A stretch of DNA of 33,941 nt from Vulcanimicrobiota bacterium (GTDB lineage: Bacteria > Vulcanimicrobiota > Vulcanimicrobiia > Vulcanimicrobiales > Vulcanimicrobiaceae). The position numbers and the translations under genes are program-made. The stretch spans positions 1 to 33,941 of the forward strand of contig JAFAJV010000022.1 in assembly GCA_019235995.1 (NCBI GenBank). The letters are read 5' to 3'. The notes beneath the pieces were generated by a model that saw nothing but the letters and a program-made list of their open reading frames with translations, was not told where the DNA came from and ran no database searches. Each line of letters starts with the position of its first letter. The first letter of the stretch is position 1. Below are positions 7,698-15,379 of the stretch, one piece after another.

Positions 7698-8942
7698 GTG
7701 CAGCCGAAGGACGAGGGAAGTGGATGCAGTCCGCCTCGGCGAAGCAGGCGCTCGGTGAGGCTCTACGTTATTTCGCTCTTCGCCCTATTCTCGCTCGCCG
7801 CACCGGCTATGGCGAGCGGGTCCGACACCGCACTGCGCGCCACGCTGCAGCGCGACCTCGATGCACACCTCGCTGTGCGCTCGAAAATCGAGCATATCTC
7901 CGCGATCTCGGTGAGCATCAGCCTGCGCGGGGGATCGCAAAATATCAACCTGACCGCCGGCACGACGAAGTACGGTGGAAGCGCGCGCATCACGCCGCAA
8001 AGCTTGTGGCAAGTCGGCAGCGTTACCAAATCCTTCACCGCCGCGACGATTCTGCAGCTCGAAGCGGAAGGAAGGCTATCGATCGATCAGACCATCGGTC
8101 GATGGCTCCCGCAGTATCCGGCCTGGAAGAACGTGACGATTCGGCGGTTGCTGAACATGACGAGCGGCATCCCGACGTATGACAAAGTACCGGCGATGCT
8201 TGAGACCTACGTAAAAAATCCGAAACGTAACTTTACCGCAGCCGGGCTGATCGCCTACGTCTATCCGGGACAGCCGCACGCACCGCCTCCGACAAGCGGC
8301 TATGACTACTCGAACACCAACTACGTGCTCTGCCAGCTCATTATCGAGCGCGTCACGCATAACAGCTATGCGAGCGAGATCGAGCGGCGTTTTCTGCATT
8401 CCAATGTCGGATTGACGTCGACCTATTATGCGCAAACGCAGTACCCGGTGAACATACTCGACCGCATGGTCTCGGGCTACCTCTTCAGCCGTGAAGCCGC
8501 GCCGCTCGCGCCGTTGCTCGGCACCGACGTTCGCGACGATAGCGTTTCGTGGATGCAAGGCGCCGGCGGGATTGTGTCGACGCCCGAAGACGTCGCACGT
8601 TGGGCGCGTGCGCTTTATGTCGGCCCGATGCTCGCGCCCAAGCAACGCGCCGAGCTCCTCACGCTTGTTTCGATGAAAACCGGCGAGCCCATCAAAAAGG
8701 TGAGTGCTAGCGACCCGAGTGGTTTTGGTCTTGGCGTGGTTCAAGTGATGACGCCTCCAATCGGTACCCACTGGTTCTACGAAGGCGGAACCTTCGGCTA
8801 TCGAATGTTATATGTCTATTTTCCGAATCAGGACGCGGTGATCGCCTTAGGCCTGAACAGCGCGGTCGACGGAAAGCAGGACTCATCAGGGAAGCTCGCG
8901 ATCGCGCTTTACGAAACGCTCCACAAAGCCGGCCGCCTCTAG
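7698..8942 (+). CDS. Exported serine hydrolase, beta-lactamase class C fold (second copy)
   Basis: This is a 414-residue protein from GTG 7698. A basic N-region (PPRRSRR) precedes a hydrophobic signal ending in PAMA-SG near residue 39-40. An in-frame GTG at 7755 would give a tighter signal peptide and cannot be excluded. Family motifs are SVTK (Ser108, Lys111) and YSN (204-206). The third box reads YEGG (361-364), so the basic or His residue seen in KTG/HGG members is replaced by Glu. Other conserved segments are TIRRLLNMTSGIPTY and GAGGIVSTPEDVARW. It lacks the C-terminal extension of the homologue at 4460. The adenosine kinase-like gene starts 9 bp downstream, so the two probably share a transcript. 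Substrate unknown; periplasmic esterase or peptidase activity is inferred. Confidence 0.85.
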   Translation: MQPKDEGSGCSPPRRSRRSVRLYVISLFALFSLAAPAMASGSDTALRATLQRDLDAHLAVRSKIEHISAISVSISLRGGSQNINLTAGTTKYGGSARITPQSLWQVGSVTKSFTAATILQLEAEGRLSIDQTIGRWLPQYPAWKNVTIRRLLNMTSGIPTYDKVPAMLETYVKNPKRNFTAAGLIAYVYPGQPHAPPPTSGYDYSNTNYVLCQLIIERVTHNSYASEIERRFLHSNVGLTSTYYAQTQYPVNILDRMVSGYLFSREAAPLAPLLGTDVRDDSVSWMQGAGGIVSTPEDVARWARALYVGPMLAPKQRAELLTLVSMKTGEPIKKVSASDPSGFGLGVVQVMTPPIGTHWFYEGGTFGYRMLYVYFPNQDAVIALGLNSAVDGKQDSSGKLAIALYETLHKAGRL

Positions 8943-8951
8943 CTGCCCGAT

Positions 8952-9950
8952 ATGGCCGCAGCTCATTTTGAGGTCGTCGGAATCGGCAATGCAATCGTCG
9001 ACGTGATCGCCACCGCCGACGAAGCGTTTCTCGAGGCGCACGGAATGACCAAGGGCGCCATGATGCTCGTCGACGAGGCCCGCGCCAACGCAATCTACGA
9101 GGCGATGGGCGCTACGGTCACGACTTCGGGAGGCTCCGCCGGTAACACCATCGCCGGACTTGCCTCGTTTGGCGCCCGCGCGGCCTACATCGGAAAGGTC
9201 CGCGACGACGTGTTCGGACAGGCATTTCGCCACGACATCACCGCGCTGGGCGTTCATTTTCCCACGCCGTCTGCTGTTGATGGGGCAGCGACGGCCTGTT
9301 GCCTGATCCTGGTTACCGGCGACTCCGAGCGCACGATGAACACCTACCTCGGGGCGTGCGTCACACTCGGGCCCGACGACGTCGACGAAGCGCTGGTGCG
9401 GGATTCACAGATCGTCTATCTCGAGGGCTACCTCTACGACGAACCGCTTGCCAAGCAAGCCTTCGCGCGTTCCGCTGAAATCGCTCACAGCGCCGGACGG
9501 CGTGTGGCGCTTACGCTCTCGGACCCGTTTTGCGTCGAACGGCATCGCGCCGATTTTTTAAATCTCATCGACGGCCACATCGACATTCTGTTTGCCAATG
9601 AACGCGAAGCCGCCATGCTCTTCGAGAATGACGACCGCGAGCGGTGGTACGCGCGTCTGCGCGCCATGACGCAGCTCGCCATCGTCACGCGCAGCGCCGC
9701 TGGTTCCGTGATCGTTGCGCCCCACGAGGAGATCGAAATCGCGGCCGCGCCGGTTGACCGGGTGGTTGACACGACCGGTGCGGGAGATCTTTACGCTGCG
9801 GGATTTTTGTACGGCTTGACGCGGAACGCGCCACTGCGAAAGTGTGGGCAGTTGGGCAGTTTGGCCGCGGCCGAGGTTATCAGTCACTTCGGGGCGCGTC
9901 CGCAGCGCTCGCTGCGTGAGCTCGCGCAACTTATGATTCATTCGTTCTGA
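8952..9950 (+). CDS. PfkB-family carbohydrate/adenosine kinase
   Basis: This is a 332-residue cytoplasmic kinase of the ribokinase/PfkB fold. The N-terminal GIGNAIVDV strand, the substrate-loop SGGSAGNTI (59-67), the FANEREA segment (214-220) and the C-terminal PfkB signature DTTGAGD (273-279, Asp279 the catalytic base) are all present. The SERTMNTYLGA segment (125-135) is typical of the bacterial adenosine kinase subgroup, so phosphorylation of adenosine to AMP is the best guess; another nucleoside or sugar is possible. The ATG at 8952 is 9 bp after the preceding stop without a clear Shine-Dalgarno, which suggests dependence on upstream translation. It ends 60 bp from the convergent stalk-protein gene. 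Confidence 0.88.
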   Translation: MAAAHFEVVGIGNAIVDVIATADEAFLEAHGMTKGAMMLVDEARANAIYEAMGATVTTSGGSAGNTIAGLASFGARAAYIGKVRDDVFGQAFRHDITALGVHFPTPSAVDGAATACCLILVTGDSERTMNTYLGACVTLGPDDVDEALVRDSQIVYLEGYLYDEPLAKQAFARSAEIAHSAGRRVALTLSDPFCVERHRADFLNLIDGHIDILFANEREAAMLFENDDRERWYARLRAMTQLAIVTRSAAGSVIVAPHEEIEIAAAPVDRVVDTTGAGDLYAAGFLYGLTRNAPLRKCGQLGSLAAAEVISHFGARPQRSLRELAQLMIHSF

Positions 9951-9963
9951 CAGCGCGTGACGT

Positions 9964-9981
9964 CCGCACGAAAACGTGCGG
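9964..9981. terminator. Hairpin between convergent genes
   Basis: CCGCACG, an AAAA loop and CGTGCGG form a perfect 7-bp stem in the 60-bp gap between the kinase and the convergent stalk-protein gene. There is no T run on either side, so intrinsic termination is plausible but weak. Confidence 0.4.
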
Positions 9982-10010
9982 TACATCACCGCTTCATTGC
10001 GCGCGATAGG

Positions 10011-12389
10011 CTACCGCTCCGATCTTGCCGGCGTGGGCGATGGAGAAGGGGTCGCAGCAGCTTTGCGTGGACGGAACGTAGCAGGTGTGGGCGCCGAGGT
10101 CGGAGCGACGGTCGGAGCCACGGTCGGAACAACCCGCGGTGTGCGGATCGGAGCGGGCGTCGGCATGGGCGTCGGAGCGACGGTTGGCATCGGTGTCGGA
10201 GCGACGGTCGGGATTACCCGCGGTGTGCGGATTGGAGCGGGCGTCGGCATGGGCGTCGGAGCGACGGTTGGGATAACCCGCGGTGTGCGGATCGGCGCGG
10301 GGGTTGGAATCGGAGCAGGCGTTGGCAACGGAGCGACGGTCGGGATTGGCCGCGGTGTGCGGATCGGAGCGGGCGTCGGCACCGGCGCGGGCGTTGGCAT
10401 GGGCATCGGCGTGACCGTCGGCGGCGGGGTAGGAGCGGCATGCTTCAAACGAAGCTGCAGCGTTTTCTCTGCGGTTTGCGAGGACGACGGGTCGGTAGCG
10501 TTGACCTTCACCGTCACCGATTGCTGGCCGAGAAGCGCACTGAGCGTTACGGTGATCCTGAAGTTCCCGCGGGCGCCCGCCGTCGTGGTGCCGTTGAACT
10601 GACCCGTGCCGGATTGCCCCGCTCCCGCGGTAACGCTAATTCGAGCGTTCGCTACGGTGGTCCCCGCGACGTCGAACGTGCGTCCGACCGAGGCGTTCTC
10701 GTCAGGCAGGCGGATCGTGAGCGAGATGGGGGCCGGACCGGCGCGGCGCACCGTGAACGACCACGAGCGACTGAATGCTAAGCCGGCCCGTCCCCGTCCG
10801 TTTACGTGCACAGTATGGCTTCCGAAGTCGAGCGGAGCGGGAGGTTTGTAGGAAAACCCGCCCGCCGACACGCCGCTGCGCGAGGTGATGTCGTTGCCGT
10901 CGAGCCGGACGCGCACGCTCGAAGCCTCGGCCTCCGGCGTGAAGTTCGCCGCGATCTCCGCGAAGCGATTCTCCACAGTGGTGCCGGGTGCGGGCCGCTG
11001 ATCGCGCAACTGCACCGGATTCTCGGGCGATCGCGCGATTGTGAACGACCACGAGCGATCGAACGACAAGCCGGCCCGTCCGCGCCCGGTCACGCGGACG
11101 GTATGCGTTCCGAGGTCGAGCGGTGCCGTAGGCTTGTAGGAAAATCCGCCGGCCGACACGCTGCTGCGCGAGGTGATGTCGTATCCGTCCAACTGGACGC
11201 GCACGCTGGCGGACTCTGCCTCCGGCGCGAAGTTTGCCGCGATCTCCGCGAGGCGATTGTCCACGGTGGCGCCCGGCGAGGGCCGCTGGTTTCGTAACTG
11301 CACGGGATTCTCGGGCGATGGCGCGGTCGTGAACGACCACGAGCGATCGAACGGCAAGCCGGCCCGCACGCGTCCGCTGACGCGCACGGTGTGCGTTCCG
11401 AAGTCGAGCGGTGCCGGCGGCTTGTAGGAAAAACCGCCGCCCCACACGCCGCTGCGCCAAGTGATGTCGTTTCCGTCCAGCCGGACACGCACGCTGGCGG
11501 ACTCGACAAGCGGCGTGAAGGTCGCCGCGATCACCGCGAAGCGATCGTTTACGGTCGAATCCGGCGAGGGCTGCCGATTGCGCAGTTCCAACGGACCCGC
11601 GGGCGGTGGCGCCGGCCGCGTCGTCGTGAACGACCATGAGTGCGCAAAGCGCAATCCCCCGCTGTCAAGGCCGGCGACGCGAACGCTATGTGTCCCGAAG
11701 TCGAGCGGTGCCGGGGGCTTGTACGAAAAACCGCTTGGCGAGACTCCGCTGCGCGACGTGATGTCGTAGCCGTCCAGCTGTACGCGAACGCTGGCTGCGT
11801 CGACTTCGTGCGAGAACTGCGCCGCGATCGGCGTGAAGCGGTTCCCGGTCAGCGTACCCGGCGCCGGTTCCCGCGCTCGCAGTTGAACGACGCTGACGGG
11901 CGGAGGATTCGGCGGCGCAGGGGGAGGCGCGGGCAGCTGGGCCCTAGGCACGGTGATCGCGACGAGCCGTGTGGCTCCATCGTAATTGACCACCGCGCCG
12001 AGCGACTGTGCGATGAATCGCAGCGGCACGTACGTCGTCGCGCCGACGATGAACGGCGCCACGTCGACGATCTGCGGCTGTCCGTTGACCGTCGCCTCGC
12101 GCGAGCCGATGCGCAGCGACACGCTCGTGCTACCCTTCGTGGAGTTGATCTGGCGGTTCTGATACACGACGCTGGCGCCGAGTCGTTCGAAGATGCCTCG
12201 TAACGGAACAAAGACGCGCCCGGCGCGTTCGATGGGGCCGGGCTGCAGGTAGAGGGGATTCCCGTTGACGACGACGGTAACGCCGGCCGCCACCGCGCGC
12301 CCCCCCAGCGTAGCGGACGCGACGATGGCGAGCGCACACGCGATCCGTACCAAGGATCGACGGCCCATGAGTGAAGGCGCGTGTGGCAT
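10011..12389 (-). CDS. Exported stalk protein: copper-amine-oxidase N1 domain, four Ig-like repeats, Pro/Thr-rich tail
   Basis: The start is taken at ATG 12389, which follows AGGGGGA at close spacing; an in-frame ATG at 12425 lacks one. The product is 792 residues. Residues 1-35 form a signal peptide. Residues about 38-148 are a copper amine oxidase N1-like domain, recognised by VVVNG, RVFVPLRGIFERLGASV and TYVPLRFIAQSLGA; such domains usually act as wall or surface modules, not enzymes. Four near-identical modules of about 96 residues follow, with the core SASVRVxLDGxDIT, GFSYKPxAPLDxGTH and a RSWSFT end. A distinct Ig-like module (about 570-660) comes next, then a tail of about 130 residues built from PTPAPIRTPR and IPTVAPTP units. 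The overall design is of a long extracellular stalk. The gene is convergent with the kinase and downstream of the membrane-protein gene at 12481. Confidence 0.86.
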   Translation of the reverse strand: MPHAPSLMGRRSLVRIACALAIVASATLGGRAVAAGVTVVVNGNPLYLQPGPIERAGRVFVPLRGIFERLGASVVYQNRQINSTKGSTSVSLRIGSREATVNGQPQIVDVAPFIVGATTYVPLRFIAQSLGAVVNYDGATRLVAITVPRAQLPAPPPAPPNPPPVSVVQLRAREPAPGTLTGNRFTPIAAQFSHEVDAASVRVQLDGYDITSRSGVSPSGFSYKPPAPLDFGTHSVRVAGLDSGGLRFAHSWSFTTTRPAPPPAGPLELRNRQPSPDSTVNDRFAVIAATFTPLVESASVRVRLDGNDITWRSGVWGGGFSYKPPAPLDFGTHTVRVSGRVRAGLPFDRSWSFTTAPSPENPVQLRNQRPSPGATVDNRLAEIAANFAPEAESASVRVQLDGYDITSRSSVSAGGFSYKPTAPLDLGTHTVRVTGRGRAGLSFDRSWSFTIARSPENPVQLRDQRPAPGTTVENRFAEIAANFTPEAEASSVRVRLDGNDITSRSGVSAGGFSYKPPAPLDFGSHTVHVNGRGRAGLAFSRSWSFTVRRAGPAPISLTIRLPDENASVGRTFDVAGTTVANARISVTAGAGQSGTGQFNGTTTAGARGNFRITVTLSALLGQQSVTVKVNATDPSSSQTAEKTLQLRLKHAAPTPPPTVTPMPMPTPAPVPTPAPIRTPRPIPTVAPLPTPAPIPTPAPIRTPRVIPTVAPTPMPTPAPIRTPRVIPTVAPTPMPTVAPTPMPTPAPIRTPRVVPTVAPTVAPTSAPTPATFRPRKAAATPSPSPTPARSER
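10080..10440 (-). repeat. Imperfect tandem repeat encoding the Pro/Thr-rich tail
   Basis: Short units such as GGTGTGCGGATCGGAGCGGG and GGCGTCGGAGCGACGGT (plus-strand reading) recur many times in multiples of three bases. They encode PIRTPR and PTVAPTP units in the stalk-protein gene. The repeat invites slippage, so copy number may vary between strains or be misassembled. Confidence 0.75.
10740..11890 (-). repeat. Four tandem ~288-bp modules inside the stalk-protein gene
   Basis: Equivalent points recur about every 288 bp, for example the CGGATTCTCGGGCGAT/CGGGATTCTCGGGCGAT segment near 11010 and 11300. Modules 3 and 4 are the most alike at DNA level, which points to recent duplication or gene conversion. 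Each encodes one Ig-like domain. Confidence 0.8.
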
Positions 12390-12480
12390 GTTTCCCCCTG
12401 ACCAGGCCAAGCGAAGCCCCTCCAAGGGTTCCTCATCGACCTAGCGTCAGCCTACTTGCCGGGGTAATCTGGCCTAGCGG

Positions 12481-13341
12481 TCACGGGCTACGACGAAACA
12501 CCGCTCGGATCGCGATAGCGAGGCCGGCGAGGGAACCCGCCGCCGTCAACAGTTCATACCATACGGTAGTCAACAGGCCGCGCTCGTTTGGTTTCTGGTA
12601 AACGTAAAGCGGGAGCATCTGCTGATTGACCGTTCGCACTAAGGCGGCCCACAGCAGCAGAATTACGAGCAACGCGATCAGTCCCCCGAAAATCAGCGCG
12701 ACCATCTTCTTGTAGCGCGGCGCCATGGCTGCTGCGACGCCGGCGAGCGCGGCCGTCACCACGGGCGTGGTAACGAGCGGAACCAGCTCTGCGTGAAAGC
12801 GCAGAAGCAAGAGCGGGAGGCCGAGGGCGTACCCCGCGAGCAGTGACAAGACCACTGCAGCCGGGACGAACGCAAGCCAGCGGAGGATGTCCGGCATCCA
12901 GTCGAACATTTCGGCGGAGCTCTCAATTGCATCCCGTCGTCCTGCAGCGCTAGCCCAGACCACTCCGCCTGCAGCAGCGAGTCCAGCCAGCACCACATAC
13001 CACACGGGCGGCATCCCGAAGCCCGCGAGCGACGCCAATACCACAGCGTAGATGGCGGTGATTATTACTGCGGTAGCGAGCGTGTAGCGTACATATTCGG
13101 CAAACCGCGGTGCAATCGTACTGCCGCAGTACACGAATGCCGCCGAGCCTATCCCGGCAGCAAAGACTCCGGCGATCTCCGAGACGACACCTGGCGCGAA
13201 GCGGTTGACGGCGTCGTAAACGAGATAGACAACGGCGACAGGCAGCACGGAAAGCGGTCCCGCCAAGCACCATCGCAGCCATGTCGGCCAGAGATGAGTA
13301 TGCTTCATTCGTTCTGGCAATGCGGATGTTTTCGACGTCAC
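12481..13341 (-). CDS. Polytopic membrane protein, unknown function
   Basis: This is a 286-residue protein with about seven or eight hydrophobic helices, for example residues 26-46, 56-75, 87-108, 116-130, 158-180, 190-206, 216-236 and 263-280. No enzymatic or transporter motif is recognised. A soluble loop with AGRRDAIESSAEMFDWMPD lies near residues 133-150. The start may be GTG 13341, with the purine run GGGAG directly before it, or the ATG at 13308 (MKHTHLWPTWLRW), which gives a conventional membrane N-terminus. The gene begins 37 bp after the stop of the secreted protein gene at 13379 and is probably the last gene of that transcript. Confidence 0.75.
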   Translation of the reverse strand: MTSKTSALPERMKHTHLWPTWLRWCLAGPLSVLPVAVVYLVYDAVNRFAPGVVSEIAGVFAAGIGSAAFVYCGSTIAPRFAEYVRYTLATAVIITAIYAVVLASLAGFGMPPVWYVVLAGLAAAGGVVWASAAGRRDAIESSAEMFDWMPDILRWLAFVPAAVVLSLLAGYALGLPLLLLRFHAELVPLVTTPVVTAALAGVAAAMAPRYKKMVALIFGGLIALLVILLLWAALVRTVNQQMLPLYVYQKPNERGLLTTVWYELLTAAGSLAGLAIAIRAVFRRSP

Positions 13342-13378
13342 TCCCGTCGGGGAATAATATGTTCTCCAAAGCGGTCAA

Positions 13379-14017
13379 CTAGCATGCGGCGTACAGCTCG
13401 ATGGAGATCAGGCGGCCTTGCCGGAACGAGAAACTCTGAAACTGTCCGCACCCTGATCCCGGCTCGTTGAACTTGGTCTTCATGGTGGTATACGAGAGCG
13501 TCGTGACTCCCGGCAGGCCCTTGGCATCGTAGGCTCGAGCTGATCCGTATATCCGTTCGACTTGAGCCTGATTCATGCCGAGCGTCACGCCGCGCATCGT
13601 GTGAACGGCGGTCAGATTCGCATTGCTGACCGGTTTCGGCGGAGGCGCAACGTTTGCTGTCAGAGCGAAACCGCGCCAGGCGCAGCAGCCCTTGCCGTAG
13701 AGAACGATCTTGTGCGCGCGATCGTACACCGCGCTCCCTTTTCCGCTCGGGGCGTACGCGAAGGACGTTCCGTTTTTTATCAGGGGACAACCGTCGCCGG
13801 CGTAGTCGAGGCTTTCCTTCTTCACGGTGGGCGTCCGTGCGCCGGCGCAGACGAAGTAGTCGTACTGATTCGTCACAGCCGCTTGACCTTTCTGCCACGC
13901 CACGTCTCCGATGTTCGGGTCGGGAAGCCAGGCACCCAACGACGTAACGGCCGGCGCTGCGCCCACCGCGACTGTCAGCGCGACCGCCCAAAGAGCATTA
14001 AAACGCGAGATCTTCAT
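13379..14017 (-). CDS. Secreted Cys-containing protein with BamE/SmpA-like C-terminal segment
   Basis: This is a 212-residue protein with a signal peptide (about 1-22) and six cysteines (57, 77, 111, 112, 190, 212) that could pair after export. The central part has repeated short beta-strand patterns (GTSFAYAPSGKGSAVYD). Residues 143-158, RGVTLGMNQAQVERIY, resemble the 'G-x-T-x-x-x-V-x-x-x-G' helix of SmpA/OmlA/BamE-like domains, but the match is short. The start ATG is fused to the upstream stop as ATGA (14014-14017), and AGGAAGG lies six bases ahead inside the upstream gene. Both signs indicate translational coupling to the HEFGD lipoprotein, so the two products probably work together. Function unknown. 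Confidence 0.75.
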   Translation of the reverse strand: MKISRFNALWAVALTVAVGAAPAVTSLGAWLPDPNIGDVAWQKGQAAVTNQYDYFVCAGARTPTVKKESLDYAGDGCPLIKNGTSFAYAPSGKGSAVYDRAHKIVLYGKGCCAWRGFALTANVAPPPKPVSNANLTAVHTMRGVTLGMNQAQVERIYGSARAYDAKGLPGVTTLSYTTMKTKFNEPGSGCGQFQSFSFRQGRLISIELYAAC

Positions 14018-15282
14018 ACTGAACCTTCCTGCAGAGGCTTGGGCACGCAGATCTTGGCCTGGTACCCCTTAAACGTTCCTTTGAAGGAGTATTTGGCGCC
14101 GGTGCCTTGGGACGGGGTCCGATAAAACCAGTCGAAGAATGCGAGTTCCTGAGGGTGGTACGTGAAGCCGTTATAATTTACCGTGAACGCCGACCCGGTC
14201 AGCGGATCGCCGGTCTCCAAGTTGCCCTGACATTTGCCCTTCGGCACCTGCCCGACGCCGCCCCAAGCGGGAACCTCGTTGGAGCGATCTTGCGTAAGAG
14301 GAAACGGGTTGTTCAGAAGGTCACCAAACTCATGAGTCCACGTGTTGATGTCGACACTCCCCGGGTTTTTCAATATGCCCTTGTCGTTGTATACGCCGAC
14401 CCCGTAGACTTGCGTGCCCGCAGCACCGCGGCCGAATGAGAGGTGGTAGCCTCCGATCAGCCCCGGCGAATTCACGTCGAGAGTCTCGAAGACGTTGTAC
14501 GTAAGAAAGAGCGCGACTTGGTTCGTCTTAGCCCACTTCTTGGCGAGCCTCTCTGCGGTGCTGAACATCCAGGCGATCGGAACGATACCGGCTCTGTGGC
14601 CATCGCCGCCGCAAAGCGGCTTGGCGGAAACCACGGAATAAGGAGGCGCATCGACAAGCTCGACGATCATCGCTCGAGCCGATTTCAGCACAGTGTGATA
14701 GCCCGGACCCTTACGGATCTTCCAGAATTCCGCACGTTGGAAGCCGTCGGTGATTTGCACCTTCCCGACGTTTGCGCCATTCGACGTCAAAGCGACCGGC
14801 TTGAAGTTCGGCCCTTTGAGGAAGCGGTCCGCAACTGAAACGTTATCGCCGCATGCGGGTTTGGTGGGATCCAGCCAGAAGTCGAGGTTTTTCCCACCGA
14901 AATTGCTCTTGAAGTGCACTTTTAACGCGATCGCCAGGTACGGAATGTTCGTCGTGGTAGCGCTTTTCTTCGGATCCGCTCCGGCGATTCTGTAGTTATA
15001 GGGCTGATCGCGGAGCGGCGACTTGACCGTTCCAGAGAAGAACGGAATGGTACGACGCGCAGCCTGCTGCGCGTCGAGCGAGGCAAAATCGACGCCGTGC
15101 GAAGGCACCGTAACGTACATCGGCGCCCACTGATTCAACTGATCTATGTTGATCACGCGTCCAGTAGGCCCGTACGGCGGTGGAATCACACCTCCGCGTC
15201 CGCCGCACGCGGCAAGGGAGAGACCGGCGAGAATCGCGGCGCACATGGTAACCGCACACCGGCCGCGGCCTAAAGCCTCCAT
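14014..15282 (-). CDS. Lipoprotein with putative HE-type metal motif, unknown function
   Basis: The ATG at 15282 follows GAGGTG with six bases between and starts MEALGRGRCAV. A hydrophobic segment then ends in the lipobox LAAC (Cys26), giving 422 residues. The frame extends further upstream, but that part overlaps the FAD gene's 3' end and is not believed. The core is rich in beta-strand patterns and contains TWTHEFGDLLNNP (HEFGD at 317-321), then SNEVPAWGG and a GKCQGNLETGDP segment. This layout resembles the 'SHELxEAxTDP ... GEIGDxC' pattern of uncharacterised secreted proteins with an HExx metal-binding start. Here the second ligand position of a classical HExxH is Asp, so protease activity is doubtful. 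It is translationally coupled (ATGA) to the following secreted protein. Confidence 0.72.
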   Translation of the reverse strand: MEALGRGRCAVTMCAAILAGLSLAACGGRGGVIPPPYGPTGRVINIDQLNQWAPMYVTVPSHGVDFASLDAQQAARRTIPFFSGTVKSPLRDQPYNYRIAGADPKKSATTTNIPYLAIALKVHFKSNFGGKNLDFWLDPTKPACGDNVSVADRFLKGPNFKPVALTSNGANVGKVQITDGFQRAEFWKIRKGPGYHTVLKSARAMIVELVDAPPYSVVSAKPLCGGDGHRAGIVPIAWMFSTAERLAKKWAKTNQVALFLTYNVFETLDVNSPGLIGGYHLSFGRGAAGTQVYGVGVYNDKGILKNPGSVDINTWTHEFGDLLNNPFPLTQDRSNEVPAWGGVGQVPKGKCQGNLETGDPLTGSAFTVNYNGFTYHPQELAFFDWFYRTPSQGTGAKYSFKGTFKGYQAKICVPKPLQEGSV

Positions 15283-15379
15283 TCTGGACACCTCGTAAAG
15301 CAAGGACGGCCCACGGTGAAAAGTGGGCGCCTTGCCTCTTCCGAGCGATTGTACGCTTTCCTGCTTGCTTTGTGAATCC

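Noticed and set aside
9976-10602. Plus-strand frame of 208 codons with GVGIGAGVGM-type repeats, resembling a silk- or elastin-like protein
   Set aside because: It is the reverse reading of the Pro/Thr repeat tail of the stalk protein; the minus-strand gene has signal peptide, domains and ribosome site.
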